NCBI GenBank assembly: GCA_047495785.1
Contig: JBLDXI010000003.1
Span: 992,001-1,056,000 of the forward strand
Reading direction: 5' to 3'
Length of the DNA: 64,000 nt
Source: Lepidodermella squamata
Lineage: Eukaryota; Gastrotricha
Part shown: positions 35,172-46,329 of the stretch, piece by piece
How positions within the stretch are numbered: position 1 is the first letter of the stretch
Layout of the letters: each line of letters begins with the position of its first letter
The notes under the pieces: model-generated
What the model saw: only the letters and a program-made list of their open reading frames with translations
What the model was told of the DNA's origin: nothing
Database searches by the model: none
Translations under genes and position numbers: made by a program

Positions 35172-35805
35172 ATGATTTCATCCGTTACCATTGCAGTTTT
35201 GGTCGTATGTGGCCTCTCTCACACAACAGCGATACCAGGTTTCAATGAAAATGCATTAGTTTTGGACCATTTTTTATATTAATTTTTCAGCTCAAGAATA
35301 TGGCAAGCGCAGCATTATAATGAATGCTGCCGCTAGCTTTGAGTATAACAGGCTGGTGGGCTATCTTCCACGTTTACTTGAGCTCACGAAATTGGAATAC
35401 GTCAATGCAAAGGAGCAGCTGGGCAGTGCTTTCTGGTGCCTCCGCAAAATCCAGGAAACTGGCGCTGTAGACATAAACGTAGCTGCGGTGACCAAGGTAA
35501 TCGGGAGAACCATCAGCGATGCCAAGCATATCCCAAGTTCTATCAGCAGCTCTATTTTCCGTCGTGTTAAAGTGGAGGATGTCATGCTGGACATTCTTGT
35601 CAGCCAATCTGCTGAACTACAAAAATGGATCGCCATGGGCATTCCGAAGGCACAGGATCTCCTCGAGCAGGTTCAAGCCGCTATTCAAGTGCTGAAGAAA
35701 AAGAACGGCACTTTAGCATTCAGCGAATTCAACCCGCTCGCCCTGTCTGTTGCCAGGTTTTCGAGCGAGCAAGCGAATCTATTAAGGTATCCTAAAAGCC
35801 AATAA
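35172..35805 (+). CDS. Small secreted alpha-helical protein 1
   Basis: Two exons, 35172-35238 and 35291-35805 (about 193 residues). Exon 1 encodes a signal peptide (MISSVTIAVLVVCGLSHTTA). The mature chain starts QEYGKRSIIMNAAASFEYN and is predicted by eye to be largely helical, with DILVSQSAEL and GIPKAQDLLEQVQAAIQVL as the most conserved segments. It has a single Cys and no recognised domain. It lies about 450 bp downstream of GPCR copy 1 on the same strand, and the pair is repeated downstream. The family is not recognised. Confidence 0.72.
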
Positions 35806-36059
35806 CCTGCTGCTAAGCAATTTTATAAACGCAACACCAAAAGATTTTATAGGATGACGTGAGACTGATTGACGATTGACGAAGTGAAACCTAATCAATA
35901 AATGACTAATTCATCAATTTGCGTTATCCATGATTGCGCTAACATATCTCGTTCCTCAGCTTGAAGAATCGATCATTCACTCGCCGGAGTACCACCACGC
36001 AACCAACATTGCGCAATGAAAGCAAGACTCTTTCATTTTCCTCTTTGTGACCGCAGCAT

Positions 36060-36370
36060 AGTGTTAGCAAATGATCAGATATCTTTTATATATTTGTATG
36101 GTATGATATGAGTAAAAAGTTTATATCTGAACGGAGCCGACCGAGATTTACGAATCGAAACGAGCCGGAGGCGATTTGAGATGAGTAAATCGAGTGCGGC
36201 GATGCGAGTGCGGCGATGGATAACGAATGTTATACCGTAAAATATCGAATTGGCCAAGCTACTCGACCTATATTTCTGGGGACAATTCTATATTTGATCC
36301 CACTTGTGGCAGTAACGCTTTCCGTTATTAATCTTAAAGTGTTCTGCAAACACTTCGTTTCATGTTCGTG
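36060..36370 (+). pseudogene. Relic of a GABA-B-like GPCR 3' end, split by an insertion
   Basis: 36060-36096 matches the LAND..SLIYL segment of the receptors and about 36290-36360 resumes with LIPLVAVTLSVINL..FCK. An insertion of about 190 bp separates them, bounded by ATATTTG on both sides as a possible target duplication. It implies a former receptor copy between the two complete cassettes. Confidence 0.65.
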
Positions 36371-37249
36371 ATCCAATCTGAATCTGTATTTTTGTTGGCG
36401 TTAATTAAAATTGATCCCAATTTAAGTTCAATTTTTTTAGTCCTGCAGATGCACTCTTGTGGGTTTATGGGGCGGTGACGGGTGACGGACAACCTCTGAG
36501 GTGAGGCCCCGAGAACTAAACCATGTACAGCAAAATATTGTTCATTCCAGTCAAGTATGGACCAGCAAAAGCTTCAAAATTTAGTCAAATTATTGATATG
36601 TAGAGAAGTTTGTGAATGTTTGGGACTTCTGCTTGAATTCGGTAGTTGAGAAAAATTAATGTCAGCAGCTGACCGTGTTTGAAAAGATATATTATGTCAT
36701 TTTTCACCATTTTTGTACAGCTGTGTAATCAGATATTCGCCGCTAAATTGAAGATTGTTAAATTAAAAAAATTGATGAACCTCGTGACCATTATGAAAAC
36801 GCAATCATTAAAAGTATGTACTCACATACTTATAAGCTATTAGAATTCATATGCTCGACGACTCTGTGAGTGGTAAAAGTGGCTTAGTGACGTACAAGGC
36901 TGTACTTGAAGCCAATCAATGATACTGAGGATCCTGAAGCGCTAGGAGAAAATCTAATTATTACTATTTTCGTTTTCTCCCTTCTTCAGGCTTACCTTCG
37001 TGCATCGTGATAGTGATATGGACAATCAGTGGTGTCCAAGCTGATTTTCATAAGATACCTTGAACACATTACAGCAGAATTTTCGCCGCGTTTCGTCCTA
37101 ACTTGACACTTGACACGTAATGCGGGGAGAAGATCCAATAATCATAGAGAATATTTGAAACATATTCGATCACTTTTGCTCTTGTGTTCTCAAAAGTTAA
37201 TCTGCAATCTGTGATGATTTTAATAATTTAGGATTTAGGAAATAGGACC
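36371..37249. other. Intergenic, no gene seen
   Basis: No coding exon or repeat recognised apart from the upstream flank of receptor 2. Confidence 0.4.
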
Positions 37250-39867
37250 ATGTTTGGCTCGTTTCAAGCGGTTCAAGCAGTACTCATTTTTCTGACTTCA
37301 ATATTGTCAGTGGGATCTGTCATTCTTATGAATTCATCCATGCCGGATTCATTCAGCATCGCAAATAAAATTTCATCGAACAGAACCGTCTTGTCTGTCA
37401 TAGCATCGATCATGTACACTGGAATGGTTCCTTTGGGTCCAACAGCGATTGTAGCAGCTCGCTTAGCCCTGCAAAAGCTTCGTGAACAGCCCAACTGGCT
37501 GCCAAACTTCGACTTGGCCTTCGATCTCATCGACGACCAGGCCGATGACGCGGTTTGCCTCTCCGCCCTAATGCAGAAACTGCTTGATCATAATGAAGCC
37601 AATGCTTACTTACCAATTGTGGCCTTGGCTGAGTATTGCAATATGGGCCAGCTAGCAGCGGCTTACATTATGCCATCTTTCAACTTACTTGGGGCAAGTT
37701 TCGCACTTCATCCATGTAACATGGTAGCATGTTAGGTCCGTAGCAAAATAGGTCCATTCCATGAGGGATTAGCTAGAATTGACGGAATGGGGAAGACGGA
37801 CCTCTTCTCTTGCCACCTCCTCAAAATAAATATTCATTTATAACTGTTGTTTAGATTGCCTACTATCCACTGGAGCCTAAAATGTACTATGAACGTTTCA
37901 AATTTCCCAACCTGGTCGCATTAGGAGAACGGCAAGATTTCATCGCAACAAGCATTGCATCAGTTGTCGAAAAAATCGGCTGGAAACGTGTTTCGATCAT
38001 AAGCGACACAAATACATACAACAACGTCATTGACGGATTCATCGTTGATGAAATGGAAGCGCGTAACATATCCATCGCCTACATGGCAAAAATTCGTGAA
38101 AATACAGAAGATATGTACGAGCTAGAGACTACTTTCGAAGAACTGCTGAAAAGGCAACCGCGAATTATATTGTTGAATGCTGTCAATAGCGTTTTGGTTG
38201 GATGCTTCCTACATCGATATGGCCTTTTCGGCCCTGGTTACGTCCATCTTCACTACTCTTGGAATGCATACAGCGAAACCTCAGAAATACCACCATCAGT
38301 GAAGCATTGGTGCACTCAGGCGATGTTGATTGACGTTTTGACATCAACTATTTTCTATGGCGATGCTTCTGTCAGCGACGTTTTCGGGCCTGAAACAACT
38401 GATTCAGTAGGCATGACTATGAAGCAGTTGTATGACATCGTATCGGCAAGCGTTGACCAGCCTGAACTCGCAGTCGGCTGGGAATACTGGATTCCGACCT
38501 ACTACGACCGTTTCATAATGATAGGGCTGATTTTGAACGAGACTGAAAATATCTTAAAAACTCGACACAACTCTACGCTAGCCGAATGGACGGCAGGTTC
38601 AGAGAAATTCCGGGAAAATGGCAATTTGATCGTCAAAAAAATGATTGAAGCATTAAGCCGCGTTAACGTTCTAGGACTGAAAGGAGATTACAGTTACAGC
38701 ATGAAAAATCACTGGTCTACCGGGAGCATGCCTATTATCTTCACGCAACTCACATTCAACGAGTTCCGAAACGAAAGCAAGTCAACAGCTATTATAAGCC
38801 ATCTAACTGGAAACCAGAAACCACAGGCAATAGTAATACATTGGGCCCTGATAAATTGGCGGACCTTTGGAAACTCCATACCAAGAGATTCTGTCATCAC
38901 GCTACCCATGCCGCAAACTCTTTTGTCCGTTACAGCTATTTCCGCAATCATCGCCATAGCTTGCCTCATTCTACTATTAAGCATGCTGATTCTCGTTCGC
39001 CAAATCCAATTGCTGGTCCAGGACAACAAGAAAATTGTTGATTACATGCCAATCGTTATCGGCGATGCCAGTCTAAGCCTGGTTACGCTAGCGTTCGGCA
39101 TTGAGTCGATAGATACAAGCCTGCTAGAGCTGTGCACTCTGCAGACCTTTTTCGCGTTCTTTGGAATCACCGCAATTTGCACCGGCTGCTATTCAAAATT
39201 GCAGCAAATGAAATTTTTAATGACAAGAATAACTATGCCGAAGCTGAAATCTTCATCTCTATTTCCCCATAGATCTTCCAGATCGAGCTTCTCAAGAAAA
39301 CGGCAGGGAGGTGGTACTAAAATGAGCCGCAGTAAATTTCAGGAAAAGGTAGCCTACGTCACGGCACCCCTTTCACTTACGCTGCTCATCATATCCTTGG
39401 CTATGGTCCGTGATGTGACTGAGATCCATCAGTTCCCAGTACTTTATTCAGGGAACGACAACAGCTTGGCCTACAAGCCGTTCGCGACATATTGCCAACC
39501 TCTGAAAGCTCTAGCTTCAAACAAAGTAACACTAGCCTTGAGTATTTTGGCATCTGCCCTCTCCATTTCTCCTATTGTTCTCAGTTTGTTCATTGCTTTT
39601 TCGTTGAATTCCTCAATCAAATCAAAAGAAGCTCACATGGGTCGCGACTTGGTTCGTGAGCTAAAACTCGTATCAGTATTCGTATATTCCCTAGTGATCG
39701 TATTCATCGCGGTGATTTTTATCGGCGTTCTGTTGGCGAATGATCCGCTATCTTTGATATATTTGATCCCTATCGCGTCAATGACGCTGTCCATCATTAA
39801 CCTCACCATGTTCTGTAAAAGCTTCACACGTTATAACCGTATAGCTTTTCATCATTCAATAAGTTGA
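37250..39867 (+). CDS. Family C (GABA-B receptor-like) GPCR, copy 2
   Basis: Two exons, 37250-37723 and 37855-39867 (828 residues), closely similar to copy 1 along its length. Signal peptide MFGSFQAVQAVLIFLTSIL; Venus-flytrap domain (VAARLALQKLREQPNWL; VEKIGWKRVSIISDTN; YGLFGPGYVHLHYSWN); seven membrane segments; CTLQTFFAFFGITAI...YSKLQ at TM3. A short basic cytoplasmic loop (SSRSSFSRKRQGGG) is more divergent between copies than the rest. The splice donor is ATG|gtagca. The gene ends with an extra FTRYNRIAFHHSIS tail absent from copy 1. The flytrap domain is about as divergent as the membrane core, so ligand preference may differ. Confidence 0.8.
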
Positions 39868-41342
39868 ATTCTGTCAACTTCAAATATTGAAAATCTCTAA
39901 GGTAAAATCTATAAAATAACTGTGATTGTTGCTTCAGGTTACGTTGGATCGTTAGAAAGCATTTTACGGTAATTTGCATAAAGTGCACCTTTGTTACAAC
40001 GAACCTTGATGGAGCCACATAAAAGTTGTATGAGCAAAATTTCGCTATAGCAAGGGTGAATATAATAAGAGAAGCCTCTTGCGTGGCAAAAGTTTGGCTC
40101 GTTATAAACCGAAGTTCCTTATAAATAGGTATTATTATCGGTTCATAATTATCGTCTAAATAACTATGCTGATAAGAATCATAGTTTGGGCAATTGCGGG
40201 ATTCGGTTGGAAGTCATATCCTAATGCGTTTGGACTCACAAGCACTCATGATTCACCGCTAGCTATTCAACCCTTGATATGCACATTTGCGTGGATCCGC
40301 CTCCCCTGATATAATAAGTATATACCGAGTTCTATAATCAATCCGTTCCTCTGTAAATAACGATGCTGATAAGAATCACAACAAGGGGCTCGATCGAAAA
40401 GTTGCCTTACGCTAGACGCCTGTGAACCAAGGAATGTTTTCACTTCGATACTTCTTAAAAAGGTCACAGTCTGTAAAATGAACACAGTCGCGCCTTTCTA
40501 CAGTAAACTGTTGCCAGAATGATTTCAGCCATTTCCGTTGTTGCTTTGGTCGTATGCAGCCTCTCAGTCACATCGGCAATGCCAGGTTTCAAAGCGGAAA
40601 GCATTTAGCAAATGTTCACGTTAATTTTTCATTTCAAGAATATGGCAAGCGTAGCGTTATAATGAATGCCGCCGCCAGGTATCAATACAATAAGGTTTTG
40701 GGCAACCTCCCGCGCTTCGTTGATCTCGCGAAGGTGAATTACGCCAATGCAAGAGAGCAGGTTCGCAGCTCTTTCATTGTCCTTGACCTGATCGCCAGAA
40801 CAGGTGATGCTGATATCAACATCGCTGGAATGACCAAGTTAATGGACAGATGGCTCAAGGATGCCTCGAATGTCCCGGGTTATAGTGGCGAGACTACTGC
40901 CCCTCGTGCTGAATTGGAGGATATTATGATGGACATTCTCGTCAGCCAATCTGCTGAACTAGAAAAATTGATCGCCAGAGGTATTCCGAAGGCTCAGGAT
41001 CTCCTCGAGCAGGTTCAAGCCACCATTAAGATGCTGAATGAATACGGCACTTTAGCATCCATAGAATTCAACCCGATCGCCGATTCTGTTTACCGGTTTG
41101 TCAGCCAGCAGAAGTATCTAATAGCGAATCCTTAAAACCAGAAACCTGATATGCTGATGACGAATGAAATGCTACTCCATCACTTACTACTAGGCCATAT
41201 TATTTGTGACGACATGAAGCTGATGAGTGACGGCCGTAGCAATAAAAGAATAATGTAACATAAGTCATTTTACCTTTTACACCTTCTGATGAATCATCGA
41301 GCTGCTCGCCGAAAATGTTGACCTCAGGTTTTTGGGAAATAG
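39677..41342 (+). repeat. Segmental duplication, copy 1
   Basis: 1666 bp nearly identical to 43337-45002 at a constant offset of 3660 bp. I noticed a single substitution (G at 40206, A at 43866). It covers the last 190 bp of receptor 2, the intergenic promoter and the whole secreted-protein gene. Confidence 0.9.
40519..41135 (+). CDS. Small secreted alpha-helical protein 2
   Basis: Exons 40519-40585 and 40639-41135 (187 residues). Signal peptide MISAISVVALVVCSLSVTSA, then PEYGKRSVIMNAAARYQYN. The acceptor equivalent to paralogue 1 is lost (CAT instead of CAG) but the next AG six bases on keeps the frame, removing two residues. Conserved core: DILVSQSAELEKLIARGIPK and DLLEQVQATIKML. It follows GPCR copy 2 by about 650 bp. 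Function unknown; its arrangement suggests a role linked to the receptor. Confidence 0.72.
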
Positions 41343-41406
41343 GAAAGGATAACAGATTCGATGTTCAGTCGAAAAAGTAAAACACACGCTTTTTCAATTT
41401 CAATTA

Positions 41407-43336
41407 CAGTGCTCCCTCGTTAGTGGCACCCTCCTTAAAAGAACTCCCTCGTTTGTAGACCGTAATTTTGGACCCTGCTAAATAAATTAGTTGTAAATTT
41501 TTAATTAAACAAAAAATAATTTTCTGATCAATTAAAAAAATTAAGTGTGAAAAATTTGCGTTCTTAGAAACCTAGCGGCGCGTTGCCGTGGTTTAGAGAG
41601 ATCCAGCTTTTTCAAGCTTAGTGGATACAAGTTAAAAGATCATCAGTGCATTTAGTTGTTCTTATGGATTTGAAATGAGTTTGATTATGCAACAGAGTGC
41701 GTGGATTAGCTGCTACTCAGGTCGTGCTGCGAGTGGTCCTGATTTTTCAGTTAAAATTCCATCAGAAATTACGCCAGTTCATCTGAAAACAATTAGTAAT
41801 TCGTTTCAACAAAACTATAAAAATGCCCTTCTATCTTTAACCTTCTTTATTTGCGGATTTTTCATGAGGTCAATTGCTGATCAACCAATAGACCCATTGA
41901 ATTGCCCTGATTTTTCATTATTTAGCAGTTTTCCCGGCCAGGAAATCTCTTTGAATGTTGCAGCATTATTAGCATGAATCAGGATTAAAATCGTGACTTT
42001 TTCTTAGGAAAAACTGAAACTTCGTGGTGTTTTGTTCAACTTCTGAAGTTATTTCTCAATCTTTGAATGAATCCCGCTGGAATAAACCGTGAGCCTAATT
42101 GGAAATCACTAATAAAATTCAGGTTTTCCTGGTCGAAAATTCCTGATTACTTTTCCAATCTAAAAGATTACTTTTTCAGTTTTTCAAATTTATTTCCCAG
42201 CCGTGTTGCGTAATCACGAAAAATCAAGTCCTTGTTTTCAGATCTAATTAAATTTTGATACATGAATTTATTCGCATTCGCTAATTCATCATTACACCGA
42301 TTTCATTCGCTCGAGTTCGAGTTATTGGAATTATTAGTCGATCGATGGTTGATGGGCCTGATCTACTAACATGAAAATGGATGCCACTACTTTACGATTT
42401 CATTACTCAGCGCCCTGGCAATTTTCTCGGTGTTTTCACAACTTTTAATAATTAGATTTTGACTTTAAAAAACGAAACATCCCGAGGAGGGGCGGCGGGA
42501 GCTTCTGCCCAATTTTTGTAACTGACTCTGATCTTAATTGGCCAGTCAAATGGAAATCAGATTCGCTCAGAATTAATCGAAATCAGATTAATTAATTCGA
42601 TTCGCTCGAAATACCCATCGAATCGGTGTTTCCTCTTGGCGGAACCGCACGTCTTATGCTTTGAAGTTACGAGATCCGTTATCGCTCAATGCCAGTAATT
42701 CGATGAAATTGAAAGAGTAACAGCGTAAAAATAATCGAAAATATATAATTCGTCCTAATTTTTTCACATTTAATATTAATCATTTTTTTAACGATTTCAC
42801 GAATTTTTGGCGAAGCATGAGTTCTGAATTCAACGCTTCGCGTTATAGAGAATGTTACGCTTTGCTTGTGATTTGTTTCAGAGAAATAACCGAAAAGTGA
42901 TTTCATGCCACTGGAAAATTGGCTGATTCAAAATTTGGTTCCGCTCACTGTAAATTCACGGTAAAAGGAGGAGCCATTTGTGACACCATCCTAATTTGAA
43001 GCCCCATTGACCGGGTAACGGCTTGGGATGACCAAGATTATTGAAATTTTAAGCTGTGATTTTAAATGGAATTATTTTACTATTTTAATTTAAGTTAATT
43101 TAAAAAACGCAATTTTGATTCATCGCGTTAGCGTTTAATAGCCTTCAGCGAGCAAAACTTGCGAGTACACATAATCCGTGTCCGTCTCTTTCAGCACGTT
43201 GCAATGGCAACTGTCTTAAGACTTGGCAACGGTCTATTTTTAGCTCCTGCATCCAATAACAGCCCTCGTTATAGCTTTCCCTTGTTTAAAGACCGGGTCT
43301 GGCTCCCGACCCAGTGCTTTTATCGAGGGAGCACTG
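41407..43336. mobile_element. Tc1/pogo-type non-autonomous element, TA target duplication
   Basis: Ends CAGTGCTCCCTCG (41407) and CGAGGGAGCACTG (43336), each flanked by TA (41405-41406, 43337-43338). The CAGTG end and TA duplication are typical of pogo/Tigger-like elements. The 1.9-kb AT-rich interior has no transposase; the only longer ORF (41675-41977) has no recognisable domain. The right end abuts precisely the second copy of the segmental duplication. Confidence 0.7.
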
Positions 43337-43527
43337 TATTCGTATATTCCCTAGTGATCGTATTCATCGCGGTGATTTTTATCGGCGTTCTGTTGGCGAA
43401 TGATCCGCTATCTTTGATATATTTGATCCCTATCGCGTCAATGACGCTGTCCATCATTAACCTCACCATGTTCTGTAAAAGCTTCACACGTTATAACCGT
43501 ATAGCTTTTCATCATTCAATAAGTTGA
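43337..43527 (+). pseudogene. Duplicated GPCR 3' end (TM6-TM7 only)
   Basis: Identical to the end of receptor copy 2: FVYSLVIVFIAVIFIGVLLA through NRIAFHHSIS. The upstream 7TM and flytrap regions are missing, replaced by the transposon. Confidence 0.85.
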
Positions 43528-44178
43528 ATTCTGTCAACTTCAAATATTGAAAATCTCTAAGGTAAAATCTATAAAATAACTGTGATTGTTGCTTCAGGTT
43601 ACGTTGGATCGTTAGAAAGCATTTTACGGTAATTTGCATAAAGTGCACCTTTGTTACAACGAACCTTGATGGAGCCACATAAAAGTTGTATGAGCAAAAT
43701 TTCGCTATAGCAAGGGTGAATATAATAAGAGAAGCCTCTTGCGTGGCAAAAGTTTGGCTCGTTATAAACCGAAGTTCCTTATAAATAGGTATTATTATCG
43801 GTTCATAATTATCGTCTAAATAACTATGCTGATAAGAATCATAGTTTGGGCAATTGCGGGATTCGATTGGAAGTCATATCCTAATGCGTTTGGACTCACA
43901 AGCACTCATGATTCACCGCTAGCTATTCAACCCTTGATATGCACATTTGCGTGGATCCGCCTCCCCTGATATAATAAGTATATACCGAGTTCTATAATCA
44001 ATCCGTTCCTCTGTAAATAACGATGCTGATAAGAATCACAACAAGGGGCTCGATCGAAAAGTTGCCTTACGCTAGACGCCTGTGAACCAAGGAATGTTTT
44101 CACTTCGATACTTCTTAAAAAGGTCACAGTCTGTAAAATGAACACAGTCGCGCCTTTCTACAGTAAACTGTTGCCAGA

Positions 44179-44795
44179 ATGATTTCAGCCATTTCCGTTG
44201 TTGCTTTGGTCGTATGCAGCCTCTCAGTCACATCGGCAATGCCAGGTTTCAAAGCGGAAAGCATTTAGCAAATGTTCACGTTAATTTTTCATTTCAAGAA
44301 TATGGCAAGCGTAGCGTTATAATGAATGCCGCCGCCAGGTATCAATACAATAAGGTTTTGGGCAACCTCCCGCGCTTCGTTGATCTCGCGAAGGTGAATT
44401 ACGCCAATGCAAGAGAGCAGGTTCGCAGCTCTTTCATTGTCCTTGACCTGATCGCCAGAACAGGTGATGCTGATATCAACATCGCTGGAATGACCAAGTT
44501 AATGGACAGATGGCTCAAGGATGCCTCGAATGTCCCGGGTTATAGTGGCGAGACTACTGCCCCTCGTGCTGAATTGGAGGATATTATGATGGACATTCTC
44601 GTCAGCCAATCTGCTGAACTAGAAAAATTGATCGCCAGAGGTATTCCGAAGGCTCAGGATCTCCTCGAGCAGGTTCAAGCCACCATTAAGATGCTGAATG
44701 AATACGGCACTTTAGCATCCATAGAATTCAACCCGATCGCCGATTCTGTTTACCGGTTTGTCAGCCAGCAGAAGTATCTAATAGCGAATCCTTAA
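44179..44795 (+). CDS. Small secreted alpha-helical protein 2, duplicate
   Basis: Exons 44179-44245 and 44299-44795, identical in predicted protein to the gene at 40519-41135 including its duplicated promoter. It is therefore either a recent second functional gene or an assembly duplication. Its own receptor partner is truncated. Confidence 0.7.
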
Positions 44796-46329
44796 AACCA
44801 GAAACCTGATATGCTGATGACGAATGAAATGCTACTCCATCACTTACTACTAGGCCATATTATTTGTGACGACATGAAGCTGATGAGTGACGGCCGTAGC
44901 AATAAAAGAATAATGTAACATAAGTCATTTTACCTTTTACACCTTCTGATGAATCATCGAGCTGCTCGCCGAAAATGTTGACCTCAGGTTTTTGGGAAAT
45001 AGTGAATTCTAACCAAATTATTGAAGTCAGTACCAAATCTTTGAAGTCAGTACCAAACATTGTTTAATTGTGTATCATATAATTCCAAAAAGTTCCAAAT
45101 CCCCGATTTCAAGTCCTAGCCTCTAACCCTAACCTAACCATAGCCCAGCCATATCCCCTACGTTAACCCTGACCCTAGCCCTAATCCTTAATCCTAACCC
45201 TAACCCTAATCCTAACCTAACGGTCACCATAATCCCTAATCTTAACCCTAACCCTAACCATATCTCTAACTCGGTTTCGCCATAGGATTTTCCTCTGGTG
45301 TTTTGGCGAAATCTTGTTCGGTGAAGAGTTCGAAAATCGAAAGCGCCTGTAAGTCAATCTCTCTAAGTTGCTATCCCTCTATTTACCTGGTGGCAAAAGT
45401 AATGAAAGTAATTCATTTGAAAATTTCCCTGCATTTAGAACGATTTTCCGATTTATCACGAAATTGCGTTTTTATCCGTGTTTTTTCGCATCTGTCCAAG
45501 GATCAATTTGTCCCCCGCCGTTACTATTATTTGTACCTTTTCTGTCGTAATGATGGATTCCGTTAATATGGAAGAAAAGTATGAATTTAAACATCTAGCA
45601 GTGGAAGAGCAAACCGCAGGTACATTGCAAAATGATGCGTTTTCCACAAACATTGACATTTATTTTATTTTCCATTTCGCCATTGTTTTCAGATCTCTCC
45701 TCGTAATGATATTATTATTGCTTTTCCGATATCTATACAAATTTTTAAGATAAAATCTGAGGAGCTATGCGTGATTTTTTTCAGGGAGACACTCATAAAA
45801 AACGGCCTATGCTATACAGAGGAAGATTACAGGTTAAACTTCTGCATCAATTGCGATAGCCAAAAATTTCGCAACTGTTTAATGGAAATAAATAATCATT
45901 AAGTTGAAAAAATTAAATTGCTTTGCTCTTCAAGAAATATAGCGCACGTATAAACTCATAAGGCTTTCAGAAAAAGTAAGGTAACAACGCAAGTTTTAAG
46001 ACGCGAAATAATTATTATGCATAGAAGGTATACAGTTTCTGATTTTTAGGCACATTATTATTTGAGTTAAAGTTATGCTTTTGTCTCTCGTCGAATATTA
46101 AACAATAAGTGAAAACGAAAGTGTTTGATTGGACGAAAAGCGATGATAGAGAAAATGAATGACACAGAAAGTTACAGAACTTCGAGACGAAAAAATTCCT
46201 GCGAGCGGCAGTGACTATTAAGAGAATTCATCGTAATACTAGGCTGTTTTTTTCCTTCAAAAGTCTTAATAATTATTTTTGGCACCGCTGAGAACAGAAA
46301 TTTAATGGTTAAGCTGTATTGCGTTGGTT
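44796..46329. other. Intergenic; degenerate CCCTAA array, otherwise no gene
   Basis: 45115-45260 is a degenerate CCCTAA/CCTAACC array. ORFs at 45303-45753 lie on both strands of AT-rich sequence and show no domain. Confidence 0.45.
45115..45260. repeat. Interstitial telomere-like array (CCCTAA)n, degenerate
   Basis: Many CTAACCCTAACC-type units with interruptions. Orientation is opposite to the TTAGGG arrays at 51.6-51.75 kb. Confidence 0.75.

Larger units (their letters stand above)
43337..45002 (+). repeat. Segmental duplication, copy 2
   Basis: Near-identical to 39677-41342. The left breakpoint is exactly the transposon end; the right breakpoint is within GGAAATAG, after which the two copies diverge completely. 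Confidence 0.9.

Noticed and set aside
45303-45753. Overlapping ORFs on both strands
   Set aside because: AT-rich, mutually antisense, no splice partners or recognisable domain.
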